Shown in pieces: positions 1-6,581 of a DNA stretch of 11,246 bases. Under the pieces are notes generated by a model. It worked only from the letters and a program-made list of their open reading frames with translations. It had not been told where the DNA came from and ran no database searches. Origin of the DNA: JAMCXS01 sp964459065 (GTDB lineage Bacteria > Acidobacteriota > Terriglobia > UBA7540). Within the stretch, counting starts at the first letter, position 1; each line of letters starts with the position of its first letter. The stretch is from positions 1 through 11,246 of the forward strand of contig CAYWMN010000113.1 of NCBI GenBank assembly GCA_964459065.1. Reading direction: 5' to 3'. Both the position numbers and the translations under genes were made by a program.

Positions 1-537
1 AAGTACGCCGAATATCTTTACCGCTCCGGAAAAAAAGCGAGCGCCCAGGATCTCAACAAGCTCCAGGCGGCCGCCAACTCCAAATTCGGCAGCCTTTCGG
101 GCGATGTTGCGGGCAACAAAAAAGATCTCGAAGCCACCCAAAAAGCCCTGCTGGGCGCCAAAGGGGAACTGTCGGGCGCGATTGCCCGCACACATGGCGA
201 ACTGGTGGCTTTAGCCCACCGCACGGACCGCGACTACTTTGAATTCAAGCTGCCCAAAAAGCACGCGCGCCAAAGAGTGGGCGGGATCGTGGTTGAGCTG
301 CTGAAGACCAATCACAAGAGGAATCTCTACACGCTCAATCTGTTTTTTGACGATAAGCGGACGGAACGGAAGGATAACGCGCTCGACCAGCCCGTGTTCT
401 TTTACGTGCAAGGCGCCTCAAGCCCGCTGGAACTTGTGGTCAACAAGCTGAGCAAGAACATGGTCAGCGGATACTTGAGCACCCCGAAAGGGCTTTTCCC
501 CAAGACGCCCAACGTCCTTACGAGCCGGCCCAGTTAA
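1..537 (+). CDS. Partial protein of unknown function, coiled-coil then beta-rich C-terminal domain (5' end missing)
   Basis: The reading frame is open from base 1 to the TAA at 535-537, giving at least 178 residues; the true start lies outside the window. A GTG at 205 is an internal codon, not a convincing start, because uninterrupted protein-like sequence precedes it. Residues 1-70 are rich in Ala, Lys, Leu, Gln and Glu with heptad-like spacing (for example KKDLEATQKALLGAKGEL), which suggests a coiled coil or long helix. Residues 75-160 alternate hydrophobic and charged residues (VGGIVVELLKTNHKRNLYTL, then PVFFYVQGASSPLELVV), which suggests a compact beta-rich domain. I see no catalytic motif and do not recognise a named family. 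The lack of a visible N-terminus prevents any statement about export or membrane anchoring. The gene converges on trxA. Confidence 0.75.
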   Translation, partial: KYAEYLYRSGKKASAQDLNKLQAAANSKFGSLSGDVAGNKKDLEATQKALLGAKGELSGAIARTHGELVALAHRTDRDYFEFKLPKKHARQRVGGIVVELLKTNHKRNLYTLNLFFDDKRTERKDNALDQPVFFYVQGASSPLELVVNKLSKNMVSGYLSTPKGLFPKTPNVLTSRPS

Positions 538-581
538 CCGGCGCGGACGCCCGGGCTGGCCCGGAACGCCCGTCCCGCTTG

Positions 582-605
582 CGGGAACAGGTATCCCTGT
601 TCCCG
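582..605. terminator. Perfect 10-bp hairpin between convergent genes (putative bidirectional terminator or REP-like element)
   Basis: CGGGAACAGG (582-591), loop TATC, CCTGTTCCCG (596-605) form a perfect 10-bp stem. A second, mutually exclusive hairpin overlaps its left arm: TCCCGC (573-578), loop TT, GCGGGA (581-586). The structure sits in the 116-bp gap between the upstream plus-strand gene and the 3' end of trxA, where a terminator serving both would be expected. No T tract follows on either strand, so it is not a canonical intrinsic terminator. A dispersed intergenic repeat is the alternative. Confidence 0.45.
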
Positions 606-653
606 GCGGTCGAACGTCCGTCGCCTTTTCGCCTGTAGTGGAATCGGCCGGTT

Positions 654-992
654 TTATTTTTGGGGTGCGGCTGCGAGGTGGTTATCAAGGACCTTGGCCA
701 GATCTTCATAGGGCCGGGCGCCGACCACCTGCTCGATGATTTTCCCGCCCTTGATCAAGAGCAGGGTCGGAATGGACCGGATGCCGAACTTGGCCGCCAG
801 ATCCGGCGCTTCATCGACGTCGACCTTGGCGAAGTTGACATCGTTGCCGTACTTTTCCGCTAATTTCTCAAAAGCCGGGGCGATCATGCGGCATGGGCCG
901 CACCAGGCTGCCCAAAAATCTACGAATACAGGCTTGGTATCGCTTTCGAGTTTGGACCATTCTGCGACGGTCACATGCTGGATGTTTGCCAT
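654..992 (-). CDS. trxA: Thioredoxin
   Basis: This is a cytosolic dithiol-disulfide oxidoreductase of 112 residues, the normal size for a single-domain thioredoxin. The redox motif WCGPC is at residues 30-34 (active cysteines C31 and C34), preceded by the buried Asp (D25 in VFVDFWAAW). The cis-proline loop is SIPT, with P75. No signal peptide is visible, so it should be reduced by thioredoxin reductase in the cytoplasm and serve general targets. The ATG at 992-990 is supported by an AAGGAG Shine-Dalgarno (minus strand, 1010-1005) 12 nt upstream. The gene is divergent from the EVE/uracil-glycosylase pair, with 164 bp between the start codons. The family assignment is firm. The trxA symbol is conventional, because I cannot tell which paralogue this is. 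Confidence 0.95.
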   Translation of the reverse strand: MANIQHVTVAEWSKLESDTKPVFVDFWAAWCGPCRMIAPAFEKLAEKYGNDVNFAKVDVDEAPDLAAKFGIRSIPTLLLIKGGKIIEQVVGARPYEDLAKVLDNHLAAAPQK

Positions 993-1063
993 AATCGTTT
1001 GTTTCTCCTTGGTAATTGCTGCTAAATATAGGATGCATCAGGGCAACAGAAGTTGCGAAGGAA

Positions 1064-1091
1064 ATTTTGCCACAGTGTCATTCATTATCAA
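1064..1091 (-). promoter_or_regulatory. Candidate sigma70-type promoter for trxA
   Basis: On the minus strand TTGATA (1091-1086) is separated by 16 nt from CAAAAT (1069-1064). They match the -35 consensus at 5 of 6 positions and the -10 at 4 of 6. Transcription would begin near 1057 and leave a leader of about 65 nt before the trxA start. This is pattern matching only, and the -10 is weak. Confidence 0.3.
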
Positions 1092-1109
1092 AAGCTTAAG
1101 TGCAGTGTC

Positions 1110-1137
1110 CGGCGCGCCTGCGGGCCCCGGGCGCGGC
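1110..1137. repeat. GC-rich intergenic repeat, copy 1
   Basis: The block reads CGGCGCGCC, a 2-nt spacer, then CGGGCCCCGGGCGCGGC. It recurs almost unchanged at 2303-2333. Here it lies between trxA and the EVE gene, just upstream of the EVE ribosome binding site. It contains nested palindromes (GGCGCGCC, GGGCCC, CCCGGG). It may be a short dispersed element, though GC-rich composition makes some similarity expected. Confidence 0.3.
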
Positions 1138-1156
1138 AGTCAGGGAGGAAAAGCGG

Positions 1157-1567
1157 ATGGCGGGACGATGGCTTTTTAAGTCGGATCCTGAGCATTATTC
1201 GTTCGAGGATTTGCTTCGGGACAAGAAGACGGTTTGGGACGGAATCGCCAATAATCTGGCTTTGAAGCACTTGCGCACGGCGCGGCCCGGTGACCCGGTG
1301 ATGATTTATCATTCGGGCGGCGAGCGGGCGATTGTGGGCCTGGCGGAAGTCTTGAGCGATCCTTATCCCGATCCCCGGCAGAAGGACCCTAAACTTGCGG
1401 TGGTGGATATCGCGGCGCGCGAAAAGCTCGCGTGTCCGGTGACGCTCGCCCAGATCAAAAGCCGGGCCGCTCTTAAAGATTTTGACCTGGTGCGTCTGCC
1501 CAGGCTTTCCGTCATGCCGGTTCCTGCGGCTGCGTGGAAAGCCCTGCTGGCCCTGGCAAAAAAGTAA
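1157..1567 (+). CDS. EVE domain-containing protein (PUA/YTH-like fold, THYN1-type)
   Basis: A stand-alone EVE domain of 136 residues, the usual size for the family. EVE domains belong to the PUA/YTH/ASCH superfamily and are thought to bind modified bases in nucleic acid through an aromatic pocket. Hallmarks in order are WLFKSDPEHYSFEDL (5-19), VWDGIANNLALKHLR (26-40), the GDPVMIYHSGG segment (45-55), IVGLAEV (59-65) and the C-terminal LVRLPRLSVMPV (111-122). I chose the ATG at 1157 because GGGAGG (1143-1148) sits 8 nt upstream and because EVE proteins begin almost directly with this motif. A start at the GTG at 1100 would add 19 Arg/Ala/Pro-rich residues encoded by the GC-rich repeat. The next gene, a uracil-DNA glycosylase, starts 18 bp after the stop, so the two are probably co-transcribed. 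The family call is strong. The ligand is unknown. Confidence 0.9.
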   Translation: MAGRWLFKSDPEHYSFEDLLRDKKTVWDGIANNLALKHLRTARPGDPVMIYHSGGERAIVGLAEVLSDPYPDPRQKDPKLAVVDIAAREKLACPVTLAQIKSRAALKDFDLVRLPRLSVMPVPAAAWKALLALAKK

Positions 1568-1585
1568 GGAACTGCGGCCTGACTG

Positions 1586-2293
1586 ATGACCCGAATCTGC
1601 AATCCTGCTAGCGAACTCGAAAAGCTTCAGCAGCAGGTGGTGGCCTGCACGCGCTGCCCCCGGCTGGTCGAATACCGCGGGAATGTGGCGCGGGTGAAAC
1701 GCCGGATGTTCCGCGATTGGGAATACTGGGGAAAGCCGGTGCCGAGCTTCGGCGACCCCAACGCCGAGCTCCTGATTGTGGGTCTTGCGCCCGCCGCGCA
1801 TGGCGCCAACCGCACCGGGCGGATGTTTACCGGCGACCGCTCGGGCGATTTCCTCTTTCGGCGATTGTATGAAGCCGGCTTTGCCTCGCAACCCGATTCA
1901 CACGCCAGGGAAGACGGGCTGCGGTTGCGGCGCTGCTACATTACGGCTTCGCTGCGCTGCGCGCCGCCGGCCAACAAACCGCTGCCGGAAGAATTGCGCA
2001 ACTGCGAGCCTTATTTTGAGCAGGAGCTGCGGCTGCTGGGGAACGTTCGCGCCGTGCTGGCGCTGGGCCGGATCGCCTTTGACCGGTACCTGCAGGTGCT
2101 GCGCAAGCACGTCGAGCTTCCCGCGCGTTCCGCGATGCCTTTTGGGCACGGGGTCCAATACGCGATGCCCGACCGACGCCCGCGCCTTTTTGCGTCCTAC
2201 CACCCCAGCCAGCAGAACACCCAGACCGGCAAGCTGACGCCCGAGATGATGCGGCGCGTGCTCGAGCAGATCGACCGCTACCTGCAAGGCTAG
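1586..2293 (+). CDS. Uracil-DNA glycosylase, family 5 (UDGb type), 4Fe-4S
   Basis: This is a DNA repair glycosylase of 235 residues. Family 5 enzymes remove uracil, and in studied members also hypoxanthine and xanthine, starting base excision repair. Motif A is GLAPAAHGANRTGRMFTGD (66-84). An Ala stands where other UDG families carry a catalytic Asp or Asn, which is the family 5 signature. The second active-site motif is HPSQQN (206-211). Four cysteines spaced as in iron-sulfur UDGs are C21 and C24 (CTRC), C125 and C140, and probably hold a 4Fe-4S cluster. The ATG at 1586 has only a distant AAGGA (1566-1570, overlapping the EVE stop), so translation may be coupled to the EVE gene. The gene follows the EVE-domain gene on the same strand and converges on the dehydrogenase. 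The family 4 alternative is disfavoured by the motif A residues. Confidence 0.92.
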   Translation: MTRICNPASELEKLQQQVVACTRCPRLVEYRGNVARVKRRMFRDWEYWGKPVPSFGDPNAELLIVGLAPAAHGANRTGRMFTGDRSGDFLFRRLYEAGFASQPDSHAREDGLRLRRCYITASLRCAPPANKPLPEELRNCEPYFEQELRLLGNVRAVLALGRIAFDRYLQVLRKHVELPARSAMPFGHGVQYAMPDRRPRLFASYHPSQQNTQTGKLTPEMMRRVLEQIDRYLQG

Positions 2294-2302
2294 GTTCTGC
2301 TT

Positions 2303-2333
2303 CGGCGCGCCGCTCGGCGGGACCCGGCGCGGC
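2303..2333. repeat. GC-rich intergenic repeat, copy 2
   Basis: CGGCGCGCC, a 6-nt spacer, then CGGGACCCGGCGCGGC. Leaving out the spacers, about 24 of 26 positions match the block at 1110-1137, with one gap. It fills most of the 40-bp space between the convergent glycosylase and dehydrogenase genes and abuts the dehydrogenase stop codon. It can form short GC stems and might act as a roadblock or terminator, but no T tract is present. Confidence 0.3.
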
Positions 2334-3089
2334 CTAATCCATCAGCATGCCGCCGTTCACCTCGATGGTTTCTCCCACCATATATCTTGCGGCGGGCGAT
2401 GCCATGAACACGATAACGTCGGCGATTTCTTCCGAGGTTCCGGCGCGTCCCAGCGGAATGTTGGCGACGAATTTTTTGAAGACTTCCGGGGGGCTGTACT
2501 TTTCATGATAGGGCGTGGCGATGACGCCGGGCGAGATGGAATTTACCCGAACTCCGTGGGGCGCCAGCTCCTTGGCCAGGCTTTTGGTGTAGGTGATCAT
2601 TCCGCCTTTGGCTGCCGCATAAACTCCCGAACCGACCCCGCCGCCGTTGCGGCCGGCAATCGAACTCACGTTGATGATGCAGCCGCTTTTGCGCGCCGCC
2701 ATTTCTTCCCAAACCGCTTTCACGCAGAGGTAGACGCTTTTCAGGTTCAGGTCCATCACCTGGTCCCAGTACTCCTCGGTCATTTGGGGAAGCGTGTGGC
2801 GTCCCAGCAGGTCGCCCGCGTTGTTCACCAGGATGTCGATGCGCCCCCACTGCTTGCGCACCGCGTCCACCATGGCCTGGACCTGGGCTGCGGAAGTGAC
2901 GTCGGCCTGGAGGGTGATCGCCTCGCCGCCTGCTTTGCGAATCTCGCCGGCGGCCTGCTCGGCTCCGGCCTGGTTCTTGTGATAATTCACGCCGACTCGC
3001 GCTCCGGCGGCTGCCATTGCCAGGGCGGTAGCGTATCCGATGCCGCTTGAGGCGCCGGTAATCAGCGCAATTTGGTCTTTCAAAACCAT
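2334..3089 (-). CDS. Short-chain dehydrogenase/reductase (classical SDR, FabG-like)
   Basis: A cytosolic NAD(P)-dependent oxidoreductase of 251 residues, typical of classical SDRs. The Rossmann glycine motif is TGASSGIG (11-18), followed by the structural NNAG (89-92), active-site N115, catalytic S143, and Y157-x3-K161 (YAAAK). The SPG segment after beta-6 is at 186-188. The end of the second beta-strand carries N35, H37 and K38 and no Asp, which hints at NADP(H) use. The C-terminal segment with GETIEVNGG is also family typical. The ATG at 3089 is supported by GGGAGG (minus strand, 3100-3095) 5 nt upstream. Sequence alone does not fix the substrate: 3-oxoacyl-ACP, a sugar or a secondary alcohol are all possible. 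It stands alone, convergent with the glycosylase and divergent from the ABC operon, so context does not narrow this. Confidence 0.9.
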   Translation of the reverse strand: MVLKDQIALITGASSGIGYATALAMAAAGARVGVNYHKNQAGAEQAAGEIRKAGGEAITLQADVTSAAQVQAMVDAVRKQWGRIDILVNNAGDLLGRHTLPQMTEEYWDQVMDLNLKSVYLCVKAVWEEMAARKSGCIINVSSIAGRNGGGVGSGVYAAAKGGMITYTKSLAKELAPHGVRVNSISPGVIATPYHEKYSPPEVFKKFVANIPLGRAGTSEEIADVIVFMASPAARYMVGETIEVNGGMLMD

Positions 3090-3137
3090 AAGTCCCTCCC
3101 GAAATTAAAGATGGATTTTTATGTTACTGCGCGTTGA

Positions 3138-3165
3138 TTCGAATTGCCATGATGGCACGTTCGAA
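3138..3165. promoter_or_regulatory. Nested palindrome in divergent intergenic region (candidate operator)
   Basis: The order is TTCGAA, t, TGCCAT, g, ATGGCA, cg, TTCGAA. The inner arms (3145-3150 and 3152-3157) are a perfect 6-bp dyad around one base. The outer TTCGAA blocks (3138-3143 and 3160-3165) are palindromic themselves and also form the outer arms. It lies 49 bp upstream of the dehydrogenase start and just upstream of the -35 proposed for the ABC operon, where a shared regulator could act on both. No regulator gene is adjacent. Confidence 0.4.
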
Positions 3166-3185
3166 GAAAAGATAAAATAAAAACG

Positions 3186-3213
3186 TTGGCAACCTTTCGT
3201 GTTTTTTGATAAT
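3186..3213 (+). promoter_or_regulatory. Candidate sigma70-type promoter for the ABC operon
   Basis: TTGGCA (3186-3191) and GATAAT (3208-3213), separated by 16 nt, match the consensus hexamers at 5 of 6 positions each. They lie in the only AT-rich stretch of the intergenic region. Transcription from about 3220 would give a leader of roughly 94 nt before the ATG at 3314. I see no recognisable riboswitch in that leader. Confidence 0.45.
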
Positions 3214-3313
3214 CCTTATAAATTAAACCTGCAGGGGCGGTTCTCAAGAATCCGGGGATGATCCAACCTCAGCAGCAGGCTTACATCACTCCGAAACATG
3301 GGGATGCAGACGC

Positions 3314-4342
3314 ATGATTGAAGTCGAAAATCTGACCAAACGGTACGGTCCCACCCTGGCAGTTTCAAACGTCAGTTTTAATGTCCAGGAAGGGGAAATT
3401 CTGGGATTCCTCGGCCCGAACGGCGCCGGAAAAACCACCACCATGCGCATCATCACGGGGTTCCTCTCGGCCTCCGAGGGGCGGGTGCGAGTTTCCGGGT
3501 TCGACGTTGCCGACGAGCCGCTGGAGGCGAAAAAGCGCATCGGCTACCTTCCTGAAATTCCTCCCGTCTATCCGGACATGACGGTCAACGAATACCTGGC
3601 GTTTGTGGGACGCATCAAGGGCGTTGCCCGCGGCGACCTTAAAAAGCGGATTGGAGAAGTCAGCGAAAAGTGCGCGGTCACCGATGTGGCGAAACGCCAG
3701 ATTGGGAAGCTGTCCAAAGGCTACCGCCAGCGCGTGGGCCTGGCGCAGGCGCTGCTTACGAATCCCGACGTCCTGATTCTTGATGAACCCACCGCGGGAC
3801 TTGATCCCAAGCAGATTATCGAGACGCGGGAATTGATCAAGGGGCTTGCGGGGCAGCATACCGTTATTTTGAGCACTCACATTCTTCCCGAGGTTTCCAA
3901 AACCTGCCAGCGCGTGGTGGTGATCAATCAGGGCAAAGTGGTGGCCCAGGGAGCGCCGGACGAACTGACCGCGCGGCTGCAAGGTTATGAAACGGTTCTC
4001 TTGAGCGCGCAAGGCCCGGCGCCGGAGATCATGAGCAAGCTGCAGTCGGTGCCGGGAGTGAATCTGGTTGAGCCGCGCGATGCCGCCCAATCCCGCGTCA
4101 CCCTGGAGGTTCACGTTGAGAAGGGCAGCGACGTGAGGGCCGAACTGGCGCGCGCCGTGGTGGAGTCCGGCTGGGGCTTGTATGAATTGACCACCAGCGG
4201 CATGAGCCTGGAAGACATCTTCCTGAAGCTGACCACTCACGACCGGAGCGAAGGAAAGCCGGCTTCCGGGGAGCTTGGGGCCCCAACCGAGGCCGCCCAA
4301 GACAGCCCGGCCCCGGACGACGCAGGCAAAACGGAAAATTAA
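3314..4342 (+). CDS. ABC transporter ATP-binding protein, GldA-like
   Basis: The cytoplasmic nucleotide-binding subunit of an ABC-2 type system, 342 residues. Motifs in order are Walker A GPNGAGKT (34-41), signature LSKGYRQ (133-139), Walker B VLILDE (153-158), D-loop AGLDP (161-165) and switch His H189 (STHIL). At the Q-loop position the sequence reads GYLPE (77-81), so Glu replaces the usual Gln; I recall YLPE as common in the GldA-type subfamily. Residues 220-305 form a C-terminal extension with the MSLEDIFLKLT segment typical of ABC-2 ATPases. A Pro/Ala/Asp/Glu-rich tail (about 308-342) is probably disordered. The ATG at 3314 has a modest GGGGA 9 nt upstream. It is the first gene of a four-gene operon and is followed after 72 bp by its permease. 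Substrate and transport direction are unknown. Confidence 0.92.
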   Translation: MIEVENLTKRYGPTLAVSNVSFNVQEGEILGFLGPNGAGKTTTMRIITGFLSASEGRVRVSGFDVADEPLEAKKRIGYLPEIPPVYPDMTVNEYLAFVGRIKGVARGDLKKRIGEVSEKCAVTDVAKRQIGKLSKGYRQRVGLAQALLTNPDVLILDEPTAGLDPKQIIETRELIKGLAGQHTVILSTHILPEVSKTCQRVVVINQGKVVAQGAPDELTARLQGYETVLLSAQGPAPEIMSKLQSVPGVNLVEPRDAAQSRVTLEVHVEKGSDVRAELARAVVESGWGLYELTTSGMSLEDIFLKLTTHDRSEGKPASGELGAPTEAAQDSPAPDDAGKTEN

Positions 4343-4414
4343 TTCCCAATAGCGGCGCCGTTTCGGCTTCCGCCGAGCCGTGGCGGCCCGCAACTCATTT
4401 GAGGGGACATCGCA

Positions 4415-5191
4415 ATGCGCAATATTCTGGCAATCGCGGGAAAGGAACTTCGCTCCTATTTCCATTCGCCCATCGCCTATCTGGTGATGGCCGTCTACTC
4501 GGTTCTGTGCGGGTTCTTTTTCTACAGCTTTACGGCCACTTACGTGATGCAGTCGCTCCGCATGCAGGCCATGGGAGGCATGGGCGCCCCGCATATGACG
4601 CTGAACGAATACGTTGTTCGGCCGCTGTTCGAAGGTGTGCTTTCCGTAGTGCTTCTGCTCCTGATTCCGCTGATCACCATGCGGCTTTATGCGGAAGAAA
4701 AACGCTCCGGAACGATCGAACTTTTGCTGACCTCGCCGGTGACCGACTTTGAAATCATCCTGGGGAAATTTCTGGGAGCCCTGCTGCTTTACGCCACGCT
4801 GGTGATCATCACGTTTGCTTACGTCAGCACCTTGTTTATTTACGGGAACCCCAACGGCAAGCCTCTGCTGGCGGCGGCGCTGGGTCTTTTTCTGTTTGGA
4901 GGCGCGCTGCTGGCGCTGGGCATGTGGATTTCGACCTTTACGAAAAACCAGATTGTCGCCGCGGTGGTTTCCTTCGCGGTTTTTCTGCTCTTTTATGTTT
5001 TTGACTGGGTCACCGCTTATTCCAGCGGCACGCTGGGCAAGGTGTTTTCCTACCTGGCTTTCACCACCCACTTTGATACGTTTGCGAAGGGCGTGATCGA
5101 CTTGCGCGACGTGGTCTACTACGTGTCGGTCATCGTGTTGGGCGTTTTCCTGACGGCGCGCTCGGTTGAAGCTCTGAAGGGGAGGGTTTGA
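4415..5191 (+). CDS. ABC-2 type permease, GldF-like
   Basis: An inner-membrane subunit of 258 residues with about six predicted transmembrane segments, near residues 20-42, 72-92, 118-142, 150-173, 179-200 and 232-249. The coupling-type motif EEKRSGTIELLLTSPVT (94-110) after the second segment is characteristic of ABC-2 permeases of the GldF/NosY group. A Met/Gly-rich loop (about 46-62) lies between the first two helices and is probably extracytoplasmic. The ATG at 4415 follows GAGGGG (4401-4406) at 8 nt. The 72 bp after the ATPase gene contain a short GC stem (CGGCT 4364-4368 with AGCCG 4376-4380), too weak to call a terminator. The permease presumably dimerises or pairs with the ATPase at 3314-4342. 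Confidence 0.92.
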   Translation: MRNILAIAGKELRSYFHSPIAYLVMAVYSVLCGFFFYSFTATYVMQSLRMQAMGGMGAPHMTLNEYVVRPLFEGVLSVVLLLLIPLITMRLYAEEKRSGTIELLLTSPVTDFEIILGKFLGALLLYATLVIITFAYVSTLFIYGNPNGKPLLAAALGLFLFGGALLALGMWISTFTKNQIVAAVVSFAVFLLFYVFDWVTAYSSGTLGKVFSYLAFTTHFDTFAKGVIDLRDVVYYVSVIVLGVFLTARSVEALKGRV

Positions 5192-5195
5192 GAAG

Positions 5196-6581
5196 ATGGC
5201 AGCAACGGATCCGAAAAAAAGCGGCGGTGGGCGGCGCATCCTTCAGGGCGTGAACCTTGCCATCTATACGCTGATTGGCATCGCGATTGTGGTGCTGATC
5301 AACTGGTTTGTGAACCGTCACGACCGGCGCCTGGACCTGACCCCGAACCATATCTACAGCCTTTCGCCCCAGAGCAAGAAGATCCTCCACGATCTCAAGC
5401 GGAACGTCACGATTTACGCCTTTGACCGCAAGGCGGCCTTCAGCCAGAGCCGCGACTTGCTGAGCAACTACTCCATCGCGTCCGATCACGTCACCGTGGA
5501 TTACGTGGACCCGAATCGCCAGCCCGCTCTCGCCAAGCGGTATGGCATCACAAGCTACGGGACCATTGTGGTGGCCTCCGGCCAGCGGCACTTCCAGGCT
5601 CAGAGCACCAACGAGCAAGGCGTGACCAACGCTTTGATTCGGGTTCTGAAGGGCGAGAGAACCGCCTGCTTTATTGAGGGGCACGGCGAGCGTGATTTAA
5701 CCAGCACGGGCCGCGACGGTTTCCAGAATCTCCGCCAGGAACTGGGCAACGAGAGTTACCAGTCGAAGACTCTGATGCTGCTCCAGAAGAACGAGATTCC
5801 AGCCAGTTGCGGCGTGGTGGTCGTCGCGGGTCCCCAGCACGACTACCTGCCGCCGGAAATCAAGACCCTCCAGACTTATGTGGACAACGGCGGCCGAGCG
5901 CTGTTGATGCTGGACCCCGGCGTGAAATTGCCGAATTTTGACAAGCTACTGGCGGGGTGGGGCATCAACGTCCGCAACGATATTGTGGTGGACCTGAATC
6001 CCATGGCCCGGCTTTTCGGCACCTCGCCGGATATGCCGCTGATCATCAGCTACGGGACCAACGAGATTGTGCAGCCACTCCAGCGGGAGGCGACCTTGTT
6101 CCCGCTCACCCGCTCGCTGGGCGTCAGCCAGAATCCTCCCGCGGGTTCGTCGCCGCAGATGCTTTGCCAGACCTCCGACAACAGTTTTGGCGTTGAAGGC
6201 TTCAACCCCAACATGCAGAAAGTCTCTTTCCGGCCCGGCAAGGATATCAAGGGTCCGCTGACCGTGGCCGTGGCGGATACCCTCAGCGGCCAGGCGGGCA
6301 AGGACAAAAAGGCGGAGGGGCGCGTGGTGGTGACGGGAACCTCGCTGGTGGCCTCGAACGCCTACCTGGGATTCCAGGGCAACCGCGACCTTGTGATGAA
6401 CATGGTGAACTGGCTCTCGGCGGAGACGGACCTGATTTCCATCCGGCCCAAAGAAACGCAAAGCCAGCACCTGAACCTCAACCAGCGGCAAATGGGCCGC
6501 CTGCTCTATTTGGGAGTTTTCGGGCTGCCGCTCTGCATCATTCTGATTGGTGCCGGAGTCTGGTGGCGTCGTCGGAGATGA
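5196..6581 (+). CDS. GldG-like ABC transporter auxiliary protein (membrane-anchored)
   Basis: A 461-residue protein with an N-terminal membrane helix (about 21-39), a large extracytoplasmic region and a C-terminal helix (about 436-457) ending in WWRRRR, so both termini should be cytoplasmic. Directly after the first helix comes a GldG-type segment, LDLTPNHIYSLSP (46-58). GHGERDL (162-168) marks the ABC-transporter auxiliary domain (PF09822-like), whose fold resembles a glutamine-amidotransferase/ThuA-like domain. I see no catalytic Cys in that motif, so enzymatic activity is doubtful. The start is 4 bp after the permease stop, with GGGAGGG (5180-5186) inside the permease gene as ribosome binding site, so expression is tightly coupled. 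The role is inferred as a periplasmic partner of the ABC complex. Confidence 0.88.
   Translation: MAATDPKKSGGGRRILQGVNLAIYTLIGIAIVVLINWFVNRHDRRLDLTPNHIYSLSPQSKKILHDLKRNVTIYAFDRKAAFSQSRDLLSNYSIASDHVTVDYVDPNRQPALAKRYGITSYGTIVVASGQRHFQAQSTNEQGVTNALIRVLKGERTACFIEGHGERDLTSTGRDGFQNLRQELGNESYQSKTLMLLQKNEIPASCGVVVVAGPQHDYLPPEIKTLQTYVDNGGRALLMLDPGVKLPNFDKLLAGWGINVRNDIVVDLNPMARLFGTSPDMPLIISYGTNEIVQPLQREATLFPLTRSLGVSQNPPAGSSPQMLCQTSDNSFGVEGFNPNMQKVSFRPGKDIKGPLTVAVADTLSGQAGKDKKAEGRVVVTGTSLVASNAYLGFQGNRDLVMNMVNWLSAETDLISIRPKETQSQHLNLNQRQMGRLLYLGVFGLPLCIILIGAGVWWRRRR

Noticed and set aside
1100..1156. Upstream GTG start for the EVE protein
   Set aside because: It would add 19 Arg/Ala/Pro-rich residues encoded by a GC-rich intergenic repeat. 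The ATG at 1157 has a strong ribosome binding site and gives the standard EVE N-terminus.
1088..1891. Minus-strand open frame opposite the EVE and glycosylase genes
   Set aside because: Low-complexity Arg/His/Gly/Pro-rich product with no motif, and it crosses two well-supported plus-strand genes and their spacer.
3220..3313. Possible riboswitch in the leader of the ABC operon
   Set aside because: I could not find a conserved aptamer core or a convincing multi-helix fold by eye in this stretch.
3365..5239. Long open frame on the minus strand (over 600 codons) opposite the ABC ATPase and permease genes
   Set aside because: It lies opposite two genes with intact Walker and ABC-2 motifs. Its product is rich in His, Arg and Gln with no domain pattern, as expected for an antisense frame in GC-rich DNA.
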